Below, in pieces: positions 43,995 through 50,692 of a stretch of DNA of 50,692 nt. The stretch is from the NCBI GenBank assembly GCA_028292485.1, contig JAQGMG010000012.1, positions 1 to 50,692 of the forward strand. The letters run 5' to 3'. The stretch's first letter is position 1. Each line of letters starts with the position of its first letter. Both the position numbers and the translations under genes were made by a program. Below the pieces are notes generated by a model. It was given only the letters and a program-made list of their open reading frames with translations. It was not told the origin of the DNA and did not search any database. This DNA comes from Rhodocyclales bacterium (lineage in GTDB: Bacteria; Pseudomonadota; Gammaproteobacteria; Burkholderiales; Rhodocyclaceae).

Positions 43995-44444
43995 TTAAAA
44001 CGAAACGGGCTCCTTTTGCTGGTGCCCGTTTGCGGAACCAACCGACATGGAGGCATTATTTTTCATTGCATCCTTGGCTGCCTCTTTCGCTTTGACAGCC
44101 CCATCCTTTACGTCTTTGCCCACTTCTTTTGCGGCCTCCTTGACCTCGTGTGCCGCGCCCTTGGTGGCATCGACGACATTGCTGACTGCGTTGTTGGTAC
44201 TGTCGGCCGCCGATTGCGCCGAGTCCTTGACCTGGCCAACCGTATTGGTCACCGCATCTTTCGCAGCCGCAGCAGCCGATTGCGCGTCATTTGCAATGGC
44301 CTGGCCGATGCCTGCGGTAGCAGATTGAGCCGTATCGACCGCCTGGCCCATGGCCTGAGCGGCATCCTTGCCTGCTTCTTCCGTCTTGGAGCAGGCAGCA
44401 AGGCTGGCGATTGCAAAAAGGGTGATGAGGAACGTGCGTTGCAT
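43995..44444 (-). CDS. Ala-rich LEA-like lipoprotein
   Basis: A 149-residue protein. Signal peptide with lipobox LAAC (Cys about 18). The mature part is almost entirely helical and Ala/Lys/Asp-rich with 11-residue-like repeats (GQAVDTAQSATAG, AAKDAVTNTVGQVKDSAQSAADSTNNAVSNVVDATKGAAHEVKEAAKEV), as in group-3 LEA or apolipoprotein-like proteins that protect against drying or osmotic stress. It has no Cys other than the lipid site. The start ATG 44444 follows GGAG by 9 bases. It is transcribed away from the EF-G gene. Its ending (ASMSVGSANGHQQKEPVSF) is less repetitive. The function is inferred from composition only. Confidence 0.65.
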   Translation of the reverse strand: MQRTFLITLFAIASLAACSKTEEAGKDAAQAMGQAVDTAQSATAGIGQAIANDAQSAAAAAKDAVTNTVGQVKDSAQSAADSTNNAVSNVVDATKGAAHEVKEAAKEVGKDVKDGAVKAKEAAKDAMKNNASMSVGSANGHQQKEPVSF

Positions 44445-44746
44445 GTTTGAGCGTCTCCGTGGTTCAGCTGCGATTGAGAGAACAGACTGGTAATGCTCCC
44501 GGCCATACGTTAGCCCTGATCCTGGTGAATCGACTCCGAGTCTTATATACGGAGCAATCGCAGGATTGCGCGGGATTGTAATCCCCCGGAACTGGACGAG
44601 GGTAGGCAGTTCGAGCTATTCTTGCGGGTTGCAAGCGCGACAAATGTCCCGTGCGGGGCACTTCGTCGCACAGCTTTGGGCGAAACAGACATCAATCGGG
44701 TCCATAATGCGGCCCACGTAAATTACTTTTCCGAAAAGAAGACATC
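44445..44746. promoter_or_regulatory. Divergent region between LEA-like lipoprotein and EF-G, with perfect palindrome
   Basis: This 302-base region contains no supported gene and should hold the two promoters. A perfect inverted repeat GGGATT-GT-AATCCC lies at 44572-44585, and CTCCG/CGGAG (44534-44538 and 44550-44554) surrounds a TATATA. They may be regulator sites or a transcript hairpin. No good -35/-10 pair was found. Confidence 0.4.
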
Positions 44747-46876
44747 ATGGCCAGGCAGAAAGAACTCAGTCTTTACCGCAATATCGGCATCATCGCGCAC
44801 ATCGATGCGGGCAAGACGACTACAACCGAACGCGTCCTGTACTACACCGGCAAGAAGCACCAGATCGTTGACGTGCATGACACGAAGGACGGCAAGAGCA
44901 GCACGACGACCGATTACCTGGAACAGGAAAAGAAACGCGGTATCACGATTCAGAGTGCTGCTGTGTCGACCGAGTGGAAGGGTCACCAGATCAACGTGAT
45001 CGACACCCCCGGACACGTGGACTTCACCATCGAAGTGAATCGTAGTCTGCGCGTGCTCGACGGTGCTGTTGTTGTGTTTGACGGTGTTGCCGGTGTAGAA
45101 CCGCAAACCGAAACCAACTGGCGCCTGGCCAACCAGTACAACGTGCCACGTCTGTGCTACGTGAACAAGATGGACCGCATGGGGGCCAACTTCGCGCATT
45201 GTGTGAAGGGCATCCGTGAGCGCCTTGGCGCCAATGTCCTGCTGTGTCAGATCCCGCTGGGTAGCTCGAACGAGTTCTGCGGCATGGCCGACCTGATCAA
45301 CAACTGCGCCTACATCTGGAAAGAAGAAGACAAAGACAGCCCTTGGGAAACCGTGCCGCTGGAATCACTGCGCGCACGTTTCAACTTCGAGACCACGTCG
45401 GACAACGACTGGATCGATCGCCTGCCCGAGCTGCGTCAGGAAGCACTGGAAACCGCTCTGGCACTCGATGACGACGCCTTCATGCACTTCGTCGAAACCG
45501 GCGAATTCGATCCGGCCATCCTCAAGAAACTGATCCGCAAGGGCACCGTGACCGGCGCCGTCGTGCCAGTACTGTGCGGCTCCTCGTTCAAGAACAAAGG
45601 CGTGCAACAATTGCTCGACGCTGTCGTCGATTACATGCCCTACCCGGGCGAAAACGGCGGCATCTCGATGGTGGACGAAGACGGTAATATCATCGGCAGC
45701 CAGGAAGTGAAGGATGACGCTCCTGCACGCGCGCTGGCATTCAAGGTGATCAACGACCAGTTCGGCACGCTGACCTTCATCCGCGTGTATTCCGGCATCA
45801 TCAAGAAGGGTGACACGCTGCTCAACGTCACCCGCGACAAGAAGGAACGTATCGGCCGTATCGTTGAAGTTCAGGCAAACGTCATGAAGGACATCGACGA
45901 GGTGCGCGCTGGCGACATCTGCGCACTGGTTTCGATGAAAGACACGGAAACCGGTGACTCGCTGTCCGACCCGGCTCATCCAGCCCTGCTCGAACGCATG
46001 CGTTTCCCAGACCCCGTCATCAGCGTATCGGTCGAACCGAAGACGCGCGGCGACGTCGACAAGATGTCCACCGCCCTGTACAAAATGGCGAGGGCCGACC
46101 CGTCACTGCGCCTGGAAGTCGACAAGGAAACCGGCCAGACCGTGTTGCGCGGTATGGGCGAGCTTCACCTCGAAGTCACCATCGACCGCATGCGTACCGA
46201 GCTCGGCGTAGAAGCCAACATGGGCAAGCCAAAGGTCAGCTTCCGCGAAGCTTTCGGTGGCGTCGTCGAACATATCTACACCCACAAGAAACAGTCCGGC
46301 GGTTCCGGTCAGTTCGCTGAAGTGAAGATGATTTTCGAGCCTCTGCCCGTCGGCAGTGGCGTCCAGTTCTCGGACGAAGTCACGGGCGGTCGCGTACCAC
46401 GCGAATTCATTCCGGCCGTTGAACATGCAATCCGCACCGAATCCAAGAACGGTCAGATCGCAGGTTACGAAGTGGTCGACTTCAAGGCTCGCCTCATCGA
46501 CGGCAAATATCACGATGTGGACTCGTCGGCCCTGGCCTTCGAAATTGCCGGCAAGAGCTGCTTCCGTGAAGCGCACCGCATGAGCAAGCCCAAGCTGCTC
46601 GAACCAAGCATGAAGATCGAAGTCGTGACCGAAGCCGACTACCTGGGCGATGTCATCGGCGACATCAACCGCCGTCGCGGTCAGGTGACCGACCAAGGCC
46701 AGAAAGGCCCGCAAGCCTTCGTACAAGGCTTCGTGCCGCTCGCGGAAATGTTCGGCTACATCAACTTCCTGCGCTCCGCCACCAGCGGCCGCGGTACCTT
46801 CACGATGGAGTTCGATCACTACGATGAAGTGCCGGCAAGCATGGTCGACAAGCTGATCGAGAAAGAATCGAAGTAA
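44747..46876 (+). CDS. fusA: Elongation factor G, divergent stand-alone paralog
   Basis: A 709-residue translational GTPase. G1 is AHIDAGKTTTTERV, G2 RGITIQSAA, G3 DTPGHVDF, G4 NKMDR, and the G5 region GSSFKNKGVQ. Domains II-V are complete (GTLTFIRVYSGIIKKGD, SVSVEPKTRGDVDKM, GMGELHLEV, GRVPREFIPAVEHA, INRRRGQV, PLAEMFGYINFLRSATSGRGTFTMEF). It promotes translocation or, in some paralogs, ribosome recycling. It differs from the usual betaproteobacterial EF-G: the switch I region has a VHDTKDGKSSTTTDYLEQEKKRGITIQ sequence with an insertion, and GITIQSAA where common EF-Gs have GITITSAA; this is closer to mitochondrial EFG1/spdEFG-like types. It is not flanked by rpsL, rpsG or tuf. RBS is a weak AAGA; ATG 44747. 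A perfect 14-bp terminator follows. Confidence 0.9.
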   Translation: MARQKELSLYRNIGIIAHIDAGKTTTTERVLYYTGKKHQIVDVHDTKDGKSSTTTDYLEQEKKRGITIQSAAVSTEWKGHQINVIDTPGHVDFTIEVNRSLRVLDGAVVVFDGVAGVEPQTETNWRLANQYNVPRLCYVNKMDRMGANFAHCVKGIRERLGANVLLCQIPLGSSNEFCGMADLINNCAYIWKEEDKDSPWETVPLESLRARFNFETTSDNDWIDRLPELRQEALETALALDDDAFMHFVETGEFDPAILKKLIRKGTVTGAVVPVLCGSSFKNKGVQQLLDAVVDYMPYPGENGGISMVDEDGNIIGSQEVKDDAPARALAFKVINDQFGTLTFIRVYSGIIKKGDTLLNVTRDKKERIGRIVEVQANVMKDIDEVRAGDICALVSMKDTETGDSLSDPAHPALLERMRFPDPVISVSVEPKTRGDVDKMSTALYKMARADPSLRLEVDKETGQTVLRGMGELHLEVTIDRMRTELGVEANMGKPKVSFREAFGGVVEHIYTHKKQSGGSGQFAEVKMIFEPLPVGSGVQFSDEVTGGRVPREFIPAVEHAIRTESKNGQIAGYEVVDFKARLIDGKYHDVDSSALAFEIAGKSCFREAHRMSKPKLLEPSMKIEVVTEADYLGDVIGDINRRRGQVTDQGQKGPQAFVQGFVPLAEMFGYINFLRSATSGRGTFTMEFDHYDEVPASMVDKLIEKESK

Positions 46877-46925
46877 CGCGATTCAGCACCCTTGCATGTT
46901 TCCCCTGGTTTCGGGAAACATGGAG

Positions 46926-46959
46926 AAACGGCCAACGACCCACGTCGTTGGCCGTTTTT
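46926..46959 (+). terminator. Rho-independent terminator of the EF-G gene
   Basis: AAACGGCCAACGAC (46926-46939), loop CCAC, GTCGTTGGCCGTTT (46944-46957): a perfect 14-base-pair stem with T run, 50 bases after the EF-G stop. Confidence 0.93.
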
Positions 46960-47066
46960 TTGCGCCGCTATCCACCGGATAGAGGAATCGAGAGCACGAC
47001 AATCTTTTCGGTTAGCTGGGCTAATATACCGTCCGCAAATCATGGCGCATTGGACGCCATGAGGAC

Positions 47067-49382
47067 ATGGGGGCAAGACACGTGCGCGAGACGAACCGGG
47101 AAGGGCAGTTTGCGTATTGGCAGGAAAGACTCGCCGGGGCCCCTGCCCTGCTCGACTTGCCGACAGACTTTCCTCGGGCTGCCGTGCAGGCCCGCCATGA
47201 AGGCCGCCAGCGCCTTATCCTGGGCAAGGCGCTGCACAACGATTTGCTTGCCCTTGGCCGGTCGCACAGTGCAGGGCTCGACGAGATCCTTCATGCCGGC
47301 TTCAGCGTGCTGCTGGCCCGTTACTGTGGCTGGCAAACAGACTTGAGTATTGGACGGCTCGTCACGGGTGATGATGCCGTGGAACCACGCAACCCGGTGA
47401 GCGACGATTTCAATACGCTGGTGATCCGCAGCGACCTCTCAGGCAATCCGGGCTTTCTGCAATTGCTGCGACAAACGCAGGAACTCCTCAACGATGCACT
47501 CGCGCACAGGGATTTCTCTTTCGCACATCTTGCGGAAGCGCTCGCGCCGGGCTGCACCAGCCACGCACCGCTCGCGCAAGCCTGCTTCAGTTTTGGGCAG
47601 CAAGACTTGCGGACCACGAGAGGTACAGATCCATGGTCACGCTTCGACCTCACTTTACGCATCTCGGATGATGAAGAACTGACCGCCGAATTTTGCTATG
47701 ACCCCGATCTGTTCAAGGCCAGCACTATCGAACGCATGGCGGGCCATCTGGTAACCCTGCTTCACAGGGTCATAGAGAATCCAGAACAACGTATTGCCGA
47801 ACTGACCGAGCTTTCTGCACGCGAATATCAGCAGATCGTCGTCGACTGGAATGCAACAACAGCGGACTGCCCAGGTCGCTGCGTTCATGAACTATTCGAA
47901 GAGCAGGTTGAGAGAACGCCGAATGCATCGGCAGTAGTTTTCGGCGATCAAACACTTACCTATATCGAGCTGAATGCCAGAGCCAATCAGCTAGCGCATT
48001 ACCTCCTCTCACGAGGCGTAGGGCCTGACGTGCTTGTTGGCGTATGCGTCGGGCGCTCACTGGAAATGATCGTCGCGCTGCTTAGCATCTTGAAGACAGG
48101 CGGTGCCTACGTGCCGCTCGATCCCGCCTACCCGCCCGACAGGCTGGCTTACATGGTCGAAGACGCCCGCCCCGTCATGCTACTGACTCAGGAGTGCTTG
48201 CTCGGCCTTCTCGGGCAGGAGAACATTTCAAGGTTTTGTCTCGACCGTGACTGGCCATCTCTCAGCCACTGCGCAACGACGAATCCTGCGTCAAACGTCC
48301 AGCCGGACATGCTGGCATACGTCATCTATACGTCCGGCTCGACAGGCAAACCAAAAGGTGTCGCGTTGGCCCATCGAGGCTTATGCAATCTATGCTTTGC
48401 CCAGGCACAGGCCTTCGAAGTCGACGAGACGAGCCGCGTGCTGCAATTCGCCTCGATCAGTTTCGATGCTGCGGTGTCCGAAGCCTTCGTGACGCTGACA
48501 CAAGGCGCCAGTCTGCATCTGATCCGGCAGGAAGCCTTGCGCTCTTCCTACGAGATCATGAAGCTTCTTGAACAATCAGCCATCAGCGTCGTCACCCTTC
48601 CTCCATCCCTGCTTGCTGTGTTGCCGCAGAAGCCTTTACCGGCGTTGAAAACACTGGTGCTCGCGGGAGAGGCCTGGGCGCCGGAACTTGCCAGGGTGTG
48701 GGGTCTCGACAGACGTATGCTGAATGCTTATGGGCCCACGGAGGCAACAGTCTGTGCCACCTGGATGCTCGTTGATCCGTCCGTGGAAAACACGATTCCC
48801 ATCGGCAAGCCGCTTGCCAACGTCAATCTCTACATACTCGATGAGTACCTGAAACCCACGCCGATAGGCGTTGCGGGCGAGCTTCATATTAGCGGTATCG
48901 GTCTCGCACGCGGCTATCTGGGCCGCCCGGATCTGACCTCCGAGCGCTTCATTGCCAACCCATTCAGCATTATTCCAGGGTCCCGAATGTACCGGACCGG
49001 AGACAAAACCCGCTATCGCGAAGACGGCAACATCGAGTTTCTCGGCCGCATTGATCAGCAAGTGAAACTGCGTGGTTATCGCATCGAACTTGGCGAAATA
49101 GAAAGCGCAATAATGACGAATGCATTCATAAAAGATGCCGCCGTCATGGTTCGTGAAGACCATCCCGGAGACAAGCGACTGGTTGCCTATGTTGTTCTTG
49201 AAGGCGAAGTTACGGCCGCCGAGATCAAGGTTTTCCTGAAGAAAAGTCTGCCTGATTACATGCTGCCGCAGAATTTCGTTTTCTTGTCTGAAATGCCTGT
49301 CGGCCCTAATGGCAAGGTCAACCGGAAAGCCTTGCCGGCCCCCCAAATCGGCCGCGCGCGCCCCTCGCCAACACCCGGTTAG
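47067..49382 (+). CDS. NRPS-like protein: half condensation domain plus adenylation domain
   Basis: A 771-residue protein. Residues ~14-230 are the second half of a condensation domain only (FAYWQERLAGAPALLDLPTDFPR, FNTLVIRSDLSGNPGFLQLLRQ, HRDFSFAHLAEAL, PLAQACFSF). The first half with the catalytic HHxxxDG is absent. Residues ~270-755 are a full adenylation domain: LTYIELNARANQLAHYL, LKTGGAYVPLDPAYPPDR, YVIYTSGSTGKPKGVALAHRG, NAYGPTEATVCATW, GELHISGIGLARGYLGRPDLT, YRTGDKTRYREDGNIEFLGRIDQQVKLRGYRIELGEIE, PNGKVNRKAL. My manual alignment to the Phe-activating GrsA gives pocket residues D, A, S, T, V, A, A, V, C, K, close to Phe/Tyr types. No carrier domain is attached; the next gene is one. The start is ATG 47067 (GAGG 2-3 bases upstream, short). 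TAATAT at 47022-47027 could be a -10 box. Confidence 0.85.
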   Translation: MGARHVRETNREGQFAYWQERLAGAPALLDLPTDFPRAAVQARHEGRQRLILGKALHNDLLALGRSHSAGLDEILHAGFSVLLARYCGWQTDLSIGRLVTGDDAVEPRNPVSDDFNTLVIRSDLSGNPGFLQLLRQTQELLNDALAHRDFSFAHLAEALAPGCTSHAPLAQACFSFGQQDLRTTRGTDPWSRFDLTLRISDDEELTAEFCYDPDLFKASTIERMAGHLVTLLHRVIENPEQRIAELTELSAREYQQIVVDWNATTADCPGRCVHELFEEQVERTPNASAVVFGDQTLTYIELNARANQLAHYLLSRGVGPDVLVGVCVGRSLEMIVALLSILKTGGAYVPLDPAYPPDRLAYMVEDARPVMLLTQECLLGLLGQENISRFCLDRDWPSLSHCATTNPASNVQPDMLAYVIYTSGSTGKPKGVALAHRGLCNLCFAQAQAFEVDETSRVLQFASISFDAAVSEAFVTLTQGASLHLIRQEALRSSYEIMKLLEQSAISVVTLPPSLLAVLPQKPLPALKTLVLAGEAWAPELARVWGLDRRMLNAYGPTEATVCATWMLVDPSVENTIPIGKPLANVNLYILDEYLKPTPIGVAGELHISGIGLARGYLGRPDLTSERFIANPFSIIPGSRMYRTGDKTRYREDGNIEFLGRIDQQVKLRGYRIELGEIESAIMTNAFIKDAAVMVREDHPGDKRLVAYVVLEGEVTAAEIKVFLKKSLPDYMLPQNFVFLSEMPVGPNGKVNRKALPAPQIGRARPSPTPG

Positions 49383-49631
49383 ACCTCCCCCAAGTAGTTT
49401 AGGAGCACCTCCCTGGTCGCGACAGAACGCGGTCGGCGGAGGTTTTTTTGTCTTTTTAACGACAAATTTGAAAACGACAACAAATTTGACACTTTCTGGT
49501 AATCTATTTGGCAGATTCTTGGCCTATATCCTTGACAAGCTTTAGTTTTTATTTTCGACAAATACAAATTTCCGGTCAGCAATGGCCACCTACTCAACCG
49601 GGTTCATCCGCCTACAGAAGAGGAAACAACG
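49383..49631. promoter_or_regulatory. AT-rich island with terminator and paired palindromes before the carrier protein gene
   Basis: A hairpin of ACCTCC (about 49407-49412) with GGAGGT (about 49437-49442) and a T run ends the NRPS-like gene. It is followed by a strongly AT-rich stretch unlike the surrounding DNA. CAAATTTG occurs as a perfect palindrome at 49463-49470 and 49481-49488, 18 bases apart; CAAATTT follows at 49565-49571. TTGACA is found at 49486-49491 and 49532-49537, without a clean -10 at proper spacing. It looks like a regulated promoter for the genes to the right. Confidence 0.5.
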
Positions 49632-49997
49632 GTGAAAACAGAAGTCCCAATCGGCGCCTCGCCAGCAGAAACGGACATCGATGAACCAGCGCCCGCCCCT
49701 TTTCCGGGCGGCGTACTGCCGGATGACGTCAGCTCTTACGCCCCTCGCGTGACAACAGCGTTACTCGCAATCTGGCAGGATCTCCTGCATGTCACAGACA
49801 TAACACCGGACGACGACTTCTTCGAACTTGGCGGCGACTCGCTTGCAGCCATTCGAATGCTCGAACGTATCGGTCGTGAATTCGGGGAAGAACTGCTTGA
49901 GCCGGACATCATCTACACGGCCAGCAGCTTTCAGGAACTCACAAACGCGATAACCGATGCATTGGTTCGTCGCGAACACCACGCCGTGCAAGCATGA
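49632..49997 (+). CDS. Stand-alone peptidyl/aryl carrier protein
   Basis: A 121-residue protein. A Pro/Ala/Asp-rich leader (~1-38) precedes a carrier domain with WQDLLHVTDITPDDDFFELGGDSLAAIRMLERI; Ser70 in GGDSL is the phosphopantetheine site. The start is GTG at 49632 with AGAGGA 7 bases upstream. It lies 249 bases after the half-C/A protein across an AT-rich regulatory region and 63 bases before a second adenylating enzyme. It can accept the amino acid activated by either one. The unstructured leader is unusual for a free carrier protein and may be a docking segment. Confidence 0.85.
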   Translation: MKTEVPIGASPAETDIDEPAPAPFPGGVLPDDVSSYAPRVTTALLAIWQDLLHVTDITPDDDFFELGGDSLAAIRMLERIGREFGEELLEPDIIYTASSFQELTNAITDALVRREHHAVQA

Positions 49998-50060
49998 TGC
50001 GCATGTCCATGGCATTCATCAATGCAGGGTACTGCGCCCCCGGCCAATAAGGACGACCTC

Positions 50061-50692
50061 ATGCTTCCTGTGACGACAGCATTCGAACAGTTTGGCGAGC
50101 ACGTTGCGCTTGACCTCGGTTCGACCACGAAAACGTTCGCCGATGTTGCCGCCGCGGCCCGCAGGATTGCGGCGCATCTGGAAGAAATGCCTGACGCGAA
50201 GTTCGTCGTTTGCGACGCTTCCAACGTTGAACTGTATATCTCCGTTTTTTGTGCCTGCGTTCTCACGGACCGTACGGTCGTGCCATTCAGCACGCTCAAG
50301 ATTCCCTTTGCAGACCTGAGCGAGCTATTGCCTTACTTCGTTTTCATCGACGAGAAAGGCGAACTGTCCACACATCAAGGACAAGGCACCGCGGAACGCA
50401 AGCAAGGCGATGTCTATTGCCTGTTCACCTCCGGCACTACAGGCAAGCCAAAGGGCATTCTCGTATCTCAATGGAATCTGCGTGCCTATGTCGATGGCGT
50501 TGCCGGGTTCATTCCAGAGTATTCAACAGCGTCGAGCATCTCGGCTGTGTTTTCGCCTTTGTTCGATCTTTTCTATCACGACTTGTTGCTGGCATTCTCC
50601 TTCGGACTCAGGCTGCAGATTCCGACACCAAGAGAGCGCATGACGATGGCGGATTACGTCGTCAATCGTCCGATCGACATCTGGTTTTCTAC
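50061..50692 (+). CDS. Second adenylation enzyme/acyl-AMP ligase (partial, runs off window)
   Basis: The ATG at 50061 (AAGGA upstream) opens a frame that is not closed by the right edge; 210 codons are visible. TTAFEQFGEHVALDLGS and TFADVAAAARRIAAHLE are the usual start of an AMP-binding domain. The core motif VYCLFTSGTTGKPKGILVSQWNL (A3) is near residues 119-140, and SAVFSPLFDLFYHDLLLAFSFGLRLQIPTP is the substrate-side region. It activates an amino or other carboxylic acid as the adenylate, presumably for the carrier protein just upstream, as DltA does for DltC. It is short compared with the NRPS A domain at the N-terminus, so a D-alanine-ligase-like single enzyme is possible. The C-terminus is not available. 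Confidence 0.85.
   Translation, partial: MLPVTTAFEQFGEHVALDLGSTTKTFADVAAAARRIAAHLEEMPDAKFVVCDASNVELYISVFCACVLTDRTVVPFSTLKIPFADLSELLPYFVFIDEKGELSTHQGQGTAERKQGDVYCLFTSGTTGKPKGILVSQWNLRAYVDGVAGFIPEYSTASSISAVFSPLFDLFYHDLLLAFSFGLRLQIPTPRERMTMADYVVNRPIDIWFS

Noticed and set aside
1-50692. CRISPR arrays, tRNA or rRNA genes, integrase or transposase genes
   Set aside because: I looked for regular direct repeats, cloverleaf features and recombinase motifs and found none. Only short inverted-repeat elements are present.

Overview
The window looks like a chromosomal segment of a GC-rich betaproteobacterium, most probably Burkholderiales (Oxalobacteraceae or a relative). The clues are the EpsL/EpsE/EpsF/EpsG exopolysaccharide gene set, a FecR protein with tryptophan-rich repeats, a TolA-like Cys-repeat protein next to CsbD, and dispersed repeats of the CGTCATTCCCGC type. 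The lineage is an inference from gene content; no rRNA or tRNA gene is visible.

Layout. (1) 1-2165, minus strand: a decayed type VI secretion effector locus. The first ~195 codons of a vgrG are joined out of frame to the C-terminal two thirds of a Tle5-type phospholipase D, followed by an apparently intact DUF6396/Sel1-like lipoprotein, the likely immunity protein, which runs off the left edge. (2) 2415-6738, minus: two consecutive membrane-bound hybrid histidine kinases. (3) 7213-11000: envelope and stress genes (CsbD, TolA-like Cys-repeat protein, OmpA-family protein, PQQ-type sugar dehydrogenase lipoprotein). (4) 11184-13979: FecR/DUF6600-like secreted protein and a tiny secreted protein. 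(5) 14223-43760: a large exopolysaccharide (EPS) cluster. (6) 43995-46876: an LEA-like lipoprotein and a divergent stand-alone elongation factor G. (7) 47067 to the right edge: the start of a split NRPS-like locus (half condensation domain plus adenylation domain, a free carrier protein, a second adenylating enzyme).

The EPS cluster encodes a full Wzx/Wzy-type pathway. An initiating polyprenyl-phosphate sugar transferase (minus strand) is divergent from epsL, a small secreted protein, epsE (export), epsF (co-polymerase), epsG (tyrosine kinase), a Wzy-like polymerase, seven further glycosyltransferases (three GT2-like of one type, a membrane GT2, two GT4-like, one GT14-like), a Wzx flippase, a nucleotidyltransferase and two GH16 glycanases (one Tat-exported, one lipoprotein).

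The most unusual part is 23717-29720: an MBOAT acyltransferase and an SGNH-like membrane protein are followed, with overlapping start/stop codons, by an acyl carrier protein, a MaoC-type hydratase, an SDR reductase and an FkbH-like HAD protein. This reads as a dedicated carrier-protein pathway that builds an unusual acyl group (glyceryl- or hydroxyacyl-like) and puts it on the polysaccharide. This is inference, but the gene order supports it strongly.
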